A stretch of DNA of 64,000 nucleotides from assembly GCA_904066235.2 (NCBI GenBank), contig CAJFCV020000003.1:2418001-2482000 (forward strand), in the 5' to 3' direction. The DNA is from Bursaphelenchus xylophilus. Taxonomy: Eukaryota; Nematoda; Chromadorea; Rhabditida; Aphelenchoididae. This document shows positions 1 to 11,381 of this stretch, piece after piece. Each line of letters opens with the position of its first letter. Positions within the stretch are counted from its first letter, which is position 1. The position numbers and the translations under genes are program-made. Under the pieces are notes generated by a model. The model had not been told where the DNA came from. It was given only the letters and a program-made list of their open reading frames with translations, and did not search any database.

Positions 1-147
1 GCGACAGTCTGAAAATAAAATTTATTGTATGTCATCAAAAATTTGAATCACAACTTTTCCTTGTGCCAAAAAAACTCCTTTGTCGCACAGCAAAAAAGTT
101 TTTTAAATACCGCCTTTTCGCACTGTGCAAATTTCAAAAAAACTTAC

Positions 148-2119
148 CGTAGTTGCAATAGGCCGCGAAATGAATTGAATCTTTGCATAAGCATGGCTCC
201 AGTAGTTGCTATAGGTTTGATTTGAGCAGTTCCTTGTCAGATATGCGAATATCGTCTGAAGAAAAAAGTTTTCGTCCCACTAGTTTAGTGATGATAAGAC
301 TTACCATACTGTAAACTGTATCAAGTTTGCTTGGATTAAACATTCCTTCGTCGGTGTCGCAGAGAGAGAAACTATTCTTTTCCAACCTCTAAAAAAAATT
401 TTTTTTGAAAAAAATATTCGAAATTTTGGGTGAAATTTGACAAAAAAAAAAATAAATTTTTTTTTCGCAAAACTGCTTACCATTGTCAACAACTCCCCGA
501 ATTCCAGGCACTCTGTCTCCGACAAATAATAAACCGGTCCATTCGGCTCAATGAATTGTAAAAATCCGGCGATTTCTCCGGCTTCGCCGAGAACCTCGAT
601 GCTTCCATTCAAATCAGCCTTCCAACGAACAAATTTGGGTTGTCCTCTAACTTGTAACACCGCGTAGACAAAGTCTTTTCGCACAAATCCATACAATTCG
701 CCGTAGTTTAGTGAGTCCAGCTTGATCGTGCGAGTTGGGTCATCGCTCCAGACAAAGTGCATACTGAAATGGGAAATAAATAAAAAATAAAAAAAAACTC
801 TTTTATTTCCTTACTCGTCTTTTTTGAAAGTAATAAGTCCAACCTTGCGCATATCATGGCTCCAGATTCCTTGTGCCTCAAATGACTTTGGCAATTGTTG
901 CCTAGAAAAATTATTGAAACAGAGAGGTCTGAAAATCAGTGGTGGGCTAGAATTTGACCCTGATTTTTTTGTCTTATAGTCGTTCCAGAAAGTGCGTCGA
1001 TTTTTTCGGCATTTTTTCGCACCGCACTGTGCATGTTGCGCTATACTTTTCGAAACATTTTGTATCAGTCTGTGGGGAAAATAACGGCGGATCGTCGCGC
1101 CTTGGAATCGCGCATCATCGATTTGCGACTGAAAGCCGCGGCTAGGGATTTGGTGCGCGATAGCGGCGAGGCGAGACATTTTGCTGCGACAATCCGCCGT
1201 TATTTTCCCGACAGACTGATACTGTGAAATTTCTTTTCGCGCTCCGCAAAAAAGTGTTTTGCGCAAGGTGCGGCCCATAAAAAAGTCTGCAAACTTTATG
1301 AAAATGCTAGTAGTCCGTTCGTAAAGTCGCTGCAATGATTTTCGCGACATGAACTGTGCAAAAAATCCCTAAAAATCCCTTATGGGCGACAACCCAAAGA
1401 AGTCTATCGGTCTGTCGGGAAAATAACGGCGGATCGTCGCGCCTCGGAGTCGCTCATCATCGCTTTGCGACTACAAGCCGCGACTTGGGATTTGGTGCGC
1501 GATAGCGGCGAGGCGAAACATTTTGCTGCGACGATCCGCCGTTATTTTTCCGACAGACTGATAATGCACGGTACAAAAAGCCAAAAATTGCACGGTGAAA
1601 AGTGGACTTTTGTTTTCGCACAGTGCATGTCGCCGAAATCGCTCCAGCGACTAACCAGTGCGAAAACAAAAGTTCAGTTTGCACTGTGCAATTTTCATCG
1701 TTTTGCACCGTGCAAAAGGCTTTTTCGGGCTGTCGCTCGCACCCTGACTTTTCCTGCACAGTGCATGTCGCAAAAATGACTCCAGCGACTTTACAAAAGG
1801 ACCAGTACCATCACTGTCAATGTTTACAACATCTATGTCCAAAAATATGTTTGGACAACCGGAATTCAAACCCCACTCACTTCGAAACGGTCTCAACACT
1901 CCCATTTTCGAAGTCAACACCGTACTCAACGGCATAAAGGCCCGTCTCATTGTTCCGAACAAACTCCAAAGACCAAATTTTTGCCCCGGTGGCTGTTTCC
2001 GGCACATATCGCTGTAGATCGCAGTGCTTATAGAGCTGCCAAAATGCTTTAGGCACTTCTTCCAGTTGAGGGCTGAACAGCGCAAAAACTGAGGGAAGAG
2101 AGGCGAGGATTAGCAACAT
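148..2119 (-). CDS. Receptor-family ectodomain gene, 3' part beyond the left edge
   Basis: Five exons join in phase: 2119-1881, 901-815, 763-481, 388-305 and 255-148; the next donor (GTAAGT) leads off the window. The start is the ATG at 2119, giving a signal peptide (MLLILASLPSVFA) just before the CDLQRYVPETATGAK block. Family signatures follow: GIWSHDM, HFVWSDDPTR, FVRWKADLNG, YYLSETEC, CDTDEGMF and YWSHAYAKIQF. Four conserved Cys could form two disulphides. The closest relatives in the window are the genes at 20376-23774 and 37778-43346, so a Thr stalk and membrane segment are expected further left. Function is unknown; a secreted or membrane-bound extracellular role is inferred. Intron 1 carries two MITEs and several GCACNGTGC palindromes. 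Confidence 0.72.
1063..1221. mobile_element. MITE, family 1, copy 1
   Basis: A terminal inverted repeat starting TATCAGTCTGTGGGG and containing AAATAACGGCGGATC is mirrored at the right end as GATCCGCCGTTATTTTCCCGACAGACTGATA-type sequence (both arms read from the sequence). The element is about 160 bp, non-coding, and sits in intron 1 of the partial receptor gene. Two more copies occur in the window. Confidence 0.75.
1405..1563. mobile_element. MITE, family 1, copy 2
   Basis: Same inverted termini (TATCGGTCTGTCGGGAAAA and its mirror ending CGACAGACTGATA) as the copy 180 bases to the left. The interior is also alike (GCGCGATAGCGGCGAGGCG in both), so the two are recent relatives. Confidence 0.75.
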
Positions 2120-2130
2120 CCGACCGGCTG
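2120..2130 (-). promoter_or_regulatory. Start-proximal motif, partial receptor gene
   Basis: Reading the minus strand, CAGCCGGTCGG directly abuts the ATG. This is a variant of the ACCGACCRGTCGG motif found before every first exon of the family here. Confidence 0.5.
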
Positions 2131-2362
2131 ATAAGATAATTGGAGAGAAGATTGAGGAAGATTTTTTGATTTTAGTTTTCGAAGAGAAATTTTGATTTGC
2201 ATAATATTCCTTGGGAAATTTTTGATTATTTTTTTTTGAAAATACATTTTATTTTTAAACATTTGCGTTAGACTAGCCAAAAAGTTCGGTCTTCATAATT
2301 CAACACTTCCCATTACTGAATACATAATAATTTATTTCATAAACTTTACTGTTTGACTAGTA

Positions 2363-2631
2363 TTACGCTTTTTCAAAAGTGCAGACACATTTTGTCGTGG
2401 GTCGCACCGTGCACAAAACTTCCTTTTGCGGGGTGCATTTTGACCTTTTGCACTGTGCAACCGGATATCGCTGCGACGCAAGCTTTTCTCAACGGAGCCG
2501 GCGCGAATTTTTTTAAATTGCACAGTGCAAAAATGTTTCGAATCAGATCGCGTCGCGCGGGGAACACGAAACTTGCACTGTGCGGTGCAAAAAAGGCCGG
2601 AAAATGTGTCTGCACTTTTGAAAAAGCGTAA
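2363..2631. mobile_element. TA-flanked MITE in the 3' flank of receptor pseudokinase 1
   Basis: The termini TTACGCTTTTTCAAAAGTGC and its mirror GCACTTTTGAAAAAGCGTAA are flanked by TA on both sides. The paralog at 11370-11385 shows the uninterrupted sequence (GACTAGTATCTTTATCC), an empty site that supports insertion with a TA duplication. The interior holds several GCACNGTGC palindromes. Confidence 0.75.
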
Positions 2632-2641
2632 TAGCTTTATC

Positions 2642-5600
2642 CTACGAACAGTTCTTTTCGATGAGGTCCTTGATTTTCCGATAAGATGGTCGCTTTGGGG
2701 GCAGTTTGAGGATCATACGGAAGACTTGGTTCATAAAATCTTTGATCTTCTGGTCCTTGATGAACTTTTCCATACGTTCTTCGAGCACCTTCCCCTCCAT
2801 TAGGTCAGATTTGAGCTGATAAACGACGGTTTTCTGAAAAATAAGGATAAAACAAGCTAATGTAATAAAAGAATGAGGCCTATAACGAGTGAAAAAGCTC
2901 CTTACATCATTTTCGCTACTCCAAATCAGCAAATCCTTGTTGAAAATCCACAAAACCACATAAAAGTAGCTGACCATGTCATCAAAATGGGTCCTCTCCA
3001 GCTTCAAATGGGTGGATGGACTGCAAAAAGTGAGGTTCCCGAAGAAAGGCACCTTGAGACGAGGGGACTTTGGAGTGATTCTGGCTAGTCCAAGGTTGGA
3101 AACGAGGAGTTTTGAGCCAACAAAGTCATAGTGAAAACTTGAAGGTTTGATGTCTCGATGGATAATATTGCAAAAGAGAAGGTCCTCCATGCAACTGAAG
3201 GTCAGGGAGACCAGTTTCAACCTCTCTTCAGTGCTTAGGTTACCGCTGAGGACTTGTTTCTCGATGGACGGACCAAGCTGAAAAATAACATTCTTTTAGA
3301 TGAAGAACAAATTAACTGGCATTGCGTTTTATTTTTATCCGCAAACCCAATTCTCGCTTCGAGACTCAGAACGAGTTTGCGAGCAGACGCCTTCATTCTC
3401 TATTATTCCTCACCAGGGGAACAGTTGACACAGGACTTCCTCACTACGAAGATTTTTTTTGTTTTCCCCGCGTTCAAGAAGGCTTTTCACCATGAAGACA
3501 ACTTGGATTTTTCCAAAAAAACAGTTCTCATCAAGATCCCGCTCCCCCGTACGATTTGATGTCTAAACTGCCAGTTTTCTCATCCGATAACCCACTAAAC
3601 TATGGAGTATTGTTATTCTTGTTGTGCCATGGATAATGTAAGTTTTATTTCTTATTGTGTTGACCTGTTTTCAAACCTAATTATAGCTCTGGGTAGAGTA
3701 GGCTTTGTTCTGATTTCAATTTCGAATCAGAAAAATCGAGTTTCACGAAATTTTTATGTTGTACTTGGTCCACGTGTTTGCTCCCTCGGTCAAGATCGGC
3801 GAGTGTGCCACCTTAGAGGGAAGACTCAAGCACTCTACACCCTCCAGCTTTCACAGGGCACAAAAATCGTTTCTGCTGGCTTTTTCATATCCAACGGTCA
3901 AAAAACAGTTCGTTTTTTAAGATTACAACTTACTTTTTTCGCTACCATCAGCCGGAAATTAAAGGCGTCCAATTGGGCCGTGACGATGAATTCGGGGATG
4001 GTTCCATTCACCTGACACTTTTTGGCTTGTCTCATTACCGCTGCCATCGCCTGGAATACCATTATTATTATGTCCCAATAAGTTATTTTCTCTATTTTCC
4101 CCACTTACCTCAATCCTATTCAACTCAGATTTCACATCTTCAAACTGCACCGTGCACAACTCTCCGCCCATTTCCATTTCGAATTCCCCAAAAGTTTTGT
4201 CGAATGTCTTGGCCGGGATGGTGACCCCAATCTTTCCGACGGTACAAAAGAATCCCTCCTGAGGTTCCGGCTGTCTTTCCAGACGTTTATGGGGGAGCTC
4301 TGCCTCGACGCCTTCCACCTCATTCTGGTCGAAAATCTTCTCAATTTCTGGGCTCAACAAAAGGTTTGTCACGGCGTCCTATAAAAAATAAAACGATATT
4401 TGGTCTTCCTTGCCTTGGGCAATCCGCCAACAGTGAGCGGTGCCATCGTTGACATCCGTGAGATTTTTGTTGTTGAGGAGTCTGCCACAGTGGTTGTCGA
4501 AGTCGCCGTTGCTTTCCGAGTGTTAGTGTTGCTGTTGCTATCATGCAAAGACTCAGAATGCGCTGCTTGCAATTTTGCTTTCTAAAAGAATTGTTTTTTT
4601 TTTAATTTTTCGAATTTTTTTGCCTTATTTTTTTTAAAAGAGAGTTTTTTACAGATAGAAGCTTCTCATAACAAGGCCCGGACATTTCGAAAAAACGACC
4701 AACTGACAATCTTTTGATAATTTGCATAGTTGTTGTACTGTGATAGCTGAACGTCAGCGTGAATTTTTAGTTTTGAAAATTACCGTATACGGGGGTTACG
4801 GTAGGTACAATTTTCAGAAACATTGGGTCCGTATGTAAAAACCCCAAGGAGTAAAAGCACAAAACCCCGCTATTTTACGTTTTCGACCATGGGGAACATT
4901 TTCATAGTTGACACCTTTGTCGTAGGATGTAGCCTTCGACTAATTTAAAAAAATACCAAGGTACCATATTCAATGTAACTTTTTTGCAGAGAACTTGTCT
5001 CAACTTTTGAAACGTCTTACAAATACTTTGACATGTGTGTAACAACATATCAAAAATGCGCGAAAATAAAAGGGGTGGTTTTGGGGTTACGGTACTTTGA
5101 TTGTGGCCCGAACGGTATATCAAAATATAATTTTTTTCAAAATCGGTGTGGAAGAGAATCATGCCAAAATACGTTTCGGACCATGGAGAACATTTTTGTA
5201 ATTAACACTTTTTCTGTAGGATGTCATCTTCGACTACTTGAAAAATGACCAAGATACCATGTTCAGTATAACTTTTCGGCATTTTACTTGTCTCAACTTT
5301 TGAAACCTTTCAAAGACACCTTGACATATGTGTAACAACATATCAAAAATTTAGAAAAATAAAAGGGGTGGTTTTGGAGTTATGGTACTTTTAATCTTGA
5401 TCATACAGTACACCAAACTTTTGTTGTGATGCTGACATCCGAATTTGGAAGATTCCACCGTCGTATGGCATACACGAGTCTAAACATGGTAATCGTTGCA
5501 AAAAATTTAAGAAATCGCTGATTTTGCTGTTACAGTAACCAATTGTCGGCGCACGATATGTTACAGTATGCTTAGGCCTAAATTTTCTGAATTTCCCAGT

Positions 5601-8600
5601 GAAAATAGTTTCTGAGGGTTGTGCAACATACATAAAACGTTACATCTTGTTTTTAAAATAATCTGCGTAAAGTTTAGCAGAGAATAAATCTAGGTGTACT
5701 GTATGTCCAACATTCAAAGTGCCATAACTCCAAAACCACCCCTTTTATTTTCCTAAGTTTTTGGTATGTTGTTACACATATGTCAAGGTGTCTTTGAAAG
5801 GTTTCAAAAGTTGAGACAAGTAAAATGCCGAAAAGTTATACTGAACATGGTATCTTGGTCATTTTTCAAGTAGTCGAAGATGACATCCTACAGAAAAAGT
5901 GTTAATTACAAAAATGTTCTCCATGGTCCGAAACGTATTTTGGCAAGGTTTGCGGGTTTTCTACGTCAAATTTAGAAAAAAAGAAATGTTGATGTACGGT
6001 ACCGGCCACATTCAAATTACCATAACTCCAAAACAACCCCTTTTATTTTTGTGCATTTTTGATATGTTGTTACACATATGTCAAGGTGTCTTTGAAAGGT
6101 TTCAAAAGTTGAGACAAGTAAAATGCCGAAAAGTTATACTGAACATGGTATCTTGGTCATTTTTCAAGTAGTCGAAGATGACATCCTACAGAAAAAGTGT
6201 TAATTACAAAAATGTTCTCCATGGTCCGAAACGTATTTTGGCATGATTTGCAACTCTTCCACACCGATTTTGAAAAAAATTATATTTTGATATACCGTTC
6301 GGGCCACAATCAAAGTACCGTAACCCCAAAACCAACCCTTTTATTTTCGCGCATTTTTGATATGTTGTTACACACATGTCAAACTATTTGTAAGACGTTT
6401 CAAAAGTTGAGACAAGTTCTCTGCAAAAAAGTTACATTGAATATGGTACCTTGGTATTTTTCAAATTAGTCGAAGGCTACATCCTACGACAAAGGTGTCA
6501 ATTATGAAAATGTTCCCCATGGTCGAAAACGTAAAATAGCGGGGTTTTGTGCTTTTACTCCTTGGTGCTTTTACATACGGACCCAATGTTTCTGAAAATT
6601 GTACCTACCGTAACCCCCGTATACGGTAATTTTCAAAACTAAAAATTCACGCTGACGTTCAGCTATCATATACTCCGCGCATTTAATTTGGATCAACCTG
6701 GATCTCAAAAACTAAGCAAGGCCTGGACTTGATTATTTTTGTATAATAATCTATTGTCATAAAGAACATGTTTGAGCAACAAACAATCACATTTCAGGTA
6801 AGTGTAAAATTTTAAATTGCAATTTAAGATTTCGGGTGCGCAGAAAATTTGGATCAGCCTTGCAAAAAATTATTTTGCTCGCTGAGGTGGTCGATTTTAT
6901 TGTTGTAAATGGCGAATACGGATACTACGGAGAAATAATATTCTGAGGGTATCAATTTTGTGCAATATTTCTTATGACATGGCCCATTTAGGGAGATACC
7001 AAGGAATACGGTAAGAAAACTCAAACAAAGCCCAAAAACTGATAATTGTAACTCCTCAAATTGCTTGAAAAGTGTACTAATATTTACTTGTAGGCCATGC
7101 AAAGTATTTTAGCAAGGCATCCAGTGGAGTTCACGGCATCTACGACTTCTACGAGACATAAATCATAATTTTTCTGAAAAAAGTTTCTGACGGAAAGTTT
7201 ATGGTACTTTTTAAAAATTTTCTAGTGCCTGTTTTGAGGGTTTAGCATATACAGGACATGATGTGTCAGCTTTTGATTTAATTAGTTCATACGATTCGTT
7301 GGTATCAATTCCGTAGGGCACAAAACTTTAGCAATATTTTGAATCCGCGAAAATTCAAAATATGGAAGACTCGTTGAGAAGCTACAGTGCATCCGAGAAT
7401 TTCATCTTTTGTTTGCTTATTAAATATGCACCTTGTAGACTGCTTTAAAAGCAAATACAACGGTGGTTTTAGTTCAGGGAGGGAATTTCCAACCGAACGC
7501 GTGTGATGCACGGTGTAGTTTTTGATCCCCGCTCCGTCAGGCGACTTCAAATGGTAAAAATTGACAAATCTTTTTACGTAGAAATTTCAGTAATGTTGTT
7601 GTCTTTTTGCCGGCGCATCGAACAACCCATCAGAAAATTTTTAAAAAGTACCGTAAACTTTCCGTTAGAAACTTTTTTCAGAAAAATTATGATTTATGTC
7701 TCGTAGAAGTCGTAGATGCCGTGAACTCCACTGGATGCCTTGCTAAAATACTTTGCATGGCCTACAAGTAAATATTAGTACACTTTTCAAGCAATTTGAG
7801 GAGTTACAATTATCAGTTTTTGGGCTTTGTTTGAGTTTTCTTACCGTATTCCTTGGTATCTCCCTAAATGGGCCATGTCATAAGAAATATTGCACAAAAT
7901 TGATACCCTCAGAATATTATTTCTCCGTAGTATCCGTATTCGCCATTTACAACAATAAAATCGACCACCTCAGCGAGCAAAATAATTTTTTGCAAGGCTG
8001 ATCCAAATTTTCTGCGCACCCGAAATCTTAAATTGCAATTTAAAATTTTACACTTACCTGAAATGTGATTGTTTGTTGCTCAAACATGTTCTTTATGACA
8101 ATAGATTATTATACAAAAATAATCAAGTCCAGGCCTTGCTTAGTTTTTGAGATCCAGGTTGATCCAAATTAAATGCGCGGAGTATAGTACAACAACTATA
8201 CAAATTATCAAAAGATTCTGAGTTGGTCATTTTTTCGAAATGTCCGGGCCATCCTTCGAGTTGTAAAAAACTCTCTTTTAAGAAATAAGGTGCTCCTCGA
8301 AAAACACGGCGCTTACCCGCAGTTTTCTCCGCATGTGGATCCAGAACATACCGTTGGCAATACTGATCGATATAAGCGATATGGCCAAACCCGAAAACGC
8401 AATCAAATAGAGGGTGGTGAGGTTAGGGCATGGAGGACGGCTTAAAGATGAGTTTTATGGCGACTTGCCGCTCGACTTACGCCGTTGTCACTTCTGTTGT
8501 TGTTGTGCTGCTAGAATGTGGCCTAAAAGTCTTGACATGTGTGCATAGTACTTTGTGGGGGCAAGGGCTAACTATTTACAAAAATTCTGGCGAGGGGGGA

Positions 8601-10654
8601 GGTTAAAAATAGGTCGGGGGTGTCACTCTATTTCTTTTATCAATTTTGACACTTCGTTTGGACGAAACTCGACTTACGCCGTTGTCACTTCTGTTGCTGT
8701 GCTACTAGAATGTGGCCTAAGAGTCTTGTTTTATGGTGACTTGCGGCTTGACTTATGCCGTTATCCCTTCTGTTGTTGTGCTACTAGCATGCGCCCTAAA
8801 AGTCTTGACGTGCGTGCATAGTACTTTGTGGGTGTCTGATCCTAAGAATCAGAGGGAAAGGAGGTAAATCCACTCTGACCTCGAAGTTTTCATCTATACA
8901 TTTTCATTTATTCATTTGTTGAGTCAAACTTGTCCCAATGGTAAGTCTTCCCCTTTGCTGGATTTGGCTTTCTCATCAACTTCCCGGCCTAAGAGAGGCA
9001 TCTTCATTCCGAGAACTACCTCGGCGACGCCATATCTCATTCAGGGCAGTCGTTGGGGTAAGTATTTCGGAATTCTTGTCTGTCCGCCTTTAGGTTCGAC
9101 CGAGTCTGAAAAATGGGCCTGGGGTGTCACTTTATTTCTTTTACCAATCGTGACACTTCGTTCGCACGAAAGTCTAAAAGTGGGCGGGAAGAATTTTTCG
9201 TTTATTTTGCGCTGCCGTGAGTTGCAGCTTCGCGTAAAATAGCATAGTGCTCCCTTCCGTCGCGCCGTGCTGACTGTTTATCGCGAAACGCCACGACCCC
9301 ACAATGCAAACACATGTCAAGACTTTTCTTCTCACCTAGTCGTGGGCACTGTTTCGTTTCCTCGAACCGCCTGAAAAACACCAGTTTCCTCTCGAACCCC
9401 TTCCCTTTTCTTACCGGTGGATTACCCGGGATGAATTGAACCTTGGCCGAATCGTGGTTGTCATAATTGCTCCAAATCTGGCCATCGCACTCTCTTGTTA
9501 GCCATGCGAACGCACTCTGAAAACGAGAGGAAATTGTAAACTTTATAAAAAATAAATTGATAAATCAGTGCGTTAAAAGTTGTACAAGGCCTACCATACT
9601 GTACCATTCGTTCAGATCGGAGAAAGCGAACATTCCTTGGGAGGTGTTGCATTCGCGGAAGCTTTGGTAACCTTCAGACTGAAAACCAAAGATATCTTGA
9701 ACGGTTTGTACTTTTTTAGGCAATAAAAAGTAAACATGTCCAGGCACAGGGAAAATGCTAATATTAGGTGAAAGACATGACCCATTAAGTCAAGTGTTCC
9801 TAACTGAGTCAAGTGTTTCCCTCAAAAAAATAATTTTTTTCTCCGACTCACCAACTGCTTGAGATCATCGATTTGAAGGCATTTATTGCCCGTCAAATAG
9901 TACGTGGGTCCCGACGCGTATTGAAAAAAGATGCAACGACTATAAGGGCTGGCGTCGCCGAGAATTTCAAGTTCGCCGCTCAAATCGACTTTCCAACGAG
10001 CAAATTTTTTAACTCCATCCTCTGTTGAAAGCACGGCGTAGACGTAATCTTCGGTCGCCAATTCATACTCGGGAATGACGTTTCCTAAGTGTATCACGTC
10101 ATCAGCGTCATTCCATTTGAATACAATGCTGAAAAAAGAGTGATGTCTTTTGTCAACTTACCCTTGGCCAGACGGCGTGTAGGTTCCGAACCGTTTGATA
10201 TCATGGCTCCAAGTTGCACGAATTACTGCGGGCAGTGGCCTGTAAACGTGGAAAGCATATCAGTGTCTCTCTTAAGGCACCTCCCAAAGGAATGTTATGC
10301 ACGATGCATTCACAACGAGAAAAATTTTAAAAATCAGCAAGTCCTCACGCGGAAAAATTTTTTTTAGTAAAAAACTTGTCGCCTAGAAAGTGCGTTCTCC
10401 ACTTACGTTTCGTTTCCAGTTTCGTTTTCGCGCAAGTCAAGAAGCCTTCTGTAAATCGTATAAGAAACCAGAGCTGTTGTATAATCGGCGACAGGAAACC
10501 GAATTTCAGCTTTTGCAGTGTTCTTCGGCAAGAAATTCTTCAACTCATCGCACTTCTGGAACAGTTTGAAAAACTGACGAGCCGGGTCGGCATTACCATC
10601 GTTCCCGGGCGGCAGCGCCCACAGTACCAGCAAGATGGCGAGGAAAGTCAGCAT
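2642..10654 (-). CDS. Receptor-like transmembrane pseudokinase 1
   Basis: Thirteen exons keep one frame: 10654-10407, 10239-10162, 10128-9852, 9678-9595, 9516-9415, 9370-9336, 8522-8481, 8440-8317, 4581-4414, 4378-4109, 4050-3934, 3277-2906 and 2833-2642 (about 702 aa). In order: signal peptide (MLTFLAILLVLWALPP), family ectodomain to about residue 263, Thr-rich stalk, membrane segment with basic stop (MRRKLR), Ser/Thr-rich linker, then a CK1-like domain of about 315 aa. HRDIKPSS, NLG (for DFG) and CTVQ (for the VAIK region) are seen; HRD Asp is kept, but the ATP-site Lys, the loop Asn and the DFG Asp are lost and no Gly loop is recognisable. A catalytically dead signalling or scaffold receptor is inferred. 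The intron after the membrane exon holds a 3.6-kb transposon and begins with GC, not GT. Confidence 0.78.
4638..8277. mobile_element. TTAA-flanked foldback element, copy 1
   Basis: The ends AAGAGAGTTTTTTAC and GTAAAAAACTCTCTT are inverted and flanked by TTAA (4634-4637, 8278-8281). The arms are long imperfect inverted repeats around about 5640. The paralogous intron of receptor pseudokinase 2 (about 13715-13745) has the uninterrupted TTTTTTAAGGAATAAACTGCTCC, an empty site. TTAA duplication is typical of the piggyBac superfamily, but no transposase is visible, so a non-autonomous element is inferred. Short ORFs in the arms are repeated in mirror image and are probably not genes. Confidence 0.82.
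6671..8184. mobile_element. Nested TA-flanked palindromic element
   Basis: This near-perfect 1.5-kb palindrome has ends TACTCCGCGCATTTAATTTG and its mirror, flanked by TA. It interrupts the right arm of the TTAA element. The sister TTAA element at about 30985-31010 reads CAGCTATCATAGTACAAC, the empty site. The same 82-codon ORF appears once on each strand (7102-6854 and 7753-8001) only because of the palindrome. TA duplication suggests a Tc1/mariner-type mobiliser. Confidence 0.78.
8481..8795 (-). repeat. Three copies of a Thr-rich stalk mini-exon
   Basis: Copies at 8522-8481 (42 nt), 8716-8678 (39 nt) and near 8795-8757 encode PHSSSTTTT-type peptides. The first two have an acceptor (TTTTAG or CTTAG), a GTAAGT donor and symmetrical phase 2-2, so either or both can be included without frame change. 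The third has ATAAGT in place of GTAAGT and is probably dead. Receptor pseudokinase 2 has a single copy (13977-13936). Confidence 0.65.
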
Positions 10655-10663
10655 TCTCGAGAG

Positions 10664-10675
10664 CGACTGGTCGGT
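10664..10675 (-). promoter_or_regulatory. Start-proximal motif, receptor pseudokinase 1
   Basis: ACCGACCAGTCG on the minus strand, nine bases upstream of the ATG, preceded by a run of C. Identical to the motif before pseudokinases 2 and 3. Confidence 0.55.
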
Positions 10676-10931
10676 GGGGGTGATGAGGAGGGCAAATGGA
10701 AGAATTTCATTTTGGAAATGACTTTTTGACGCTCTGACAACGGTTTTGTTGCCGCCGATTTTTTTCCGTGAGAAATACATTTATCGACAAAACTTTTTGA
10801 TTACCGAAATTAGGCAGCTAATTTTTATATATTCTGAGTCAGAAAATTTGGCGGCCTTTTTGTGGCTTGCACCATGCAAAAAAAAACAAAAGTTCCGGAT
10901 CCAAAATACCACATTTTTTGCCAATGGATGA

Positions 10932-11183
10932 GGTCCGCCACACGTCAAAACAATTCTTTCAGAAAATTGAAAAAACAAGGAATCTCGGATCATTGATTTT
11001 TTTGCGAAGTGCCACGGAATTATCGAGCTTGAAAAATTATTTTCCTCTTCGAAAAAAAAATTTTTCTCGAAATTCTCTGGGAGAGGTTTCTTTTGTGACT
11101 CAATAATTCAGCGACATTTCGTCAAAAATCAATGATCCGAGGTTCCTTGTTTTTTCACTTTTTCTTTGACGTGCGCCACTGTA
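10932..11183. mobile_element. MITE, family 2, copy 1
   Basis: GTCCGCCACACGTCAAAA at one end and TTTGACGTGCGCCACTGTA at the other are inverted. Inside, AACAAGGAATCTCGGATCATTG and its mirror form a second inverted pair. A second copy lies near 43484-43690. Confidence 0.55.
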
Positions 11184-11185
11184 CA

Positions 11186-11285
11186 TAGTTGAGTTGTTCG
11201 ATGACGTCATCAATTCTTCAGAGCTAACCTAAACATTCCGTTATCGGTGTCGCAGGTGAAAAAACTGTTCTTTTCCAAGCGAAGA
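11186..11285 (-). pseudogene. Relic of receptor exon 4 fused to a membrane exon
   Basis: The minus strand reads CTTGGAAAAGAACAG...TGCGACACCGATAACGGAATGTTTA, which matches exon 4 of the partial gene at the left edge. It runs straight into GTTAGCTCTGAAGAATTGATGACG, which matches the start of the last exon of the gene at 20376-23774. The intron and intervening exons are missing and the MITE cuts off the rest. A related relic lies at about 44010-44110. Confidence 0.6.
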
Positions 11286-11381
11286 TGAAATTTTTTAAAA
11301 TTAAAATTTACATTTCAACACTTCCATTACTGAATACATAATTTATTTCCTAAACTTTACTGTTTGACTAGTATCTTTATC

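Noticed and set aside
2332..2631. ORFs on both strands in the 3' flank of pseudokinase 1
   Set aside because: They are the inverted halves of a TA-flanked MITE.
6854..8001. Two copies of an 82-residue protein on opposite strands
   Set aside because: They are mirror images created by a palindromic element; no transposase or other domain is visible and no splice or promoter context supports them.
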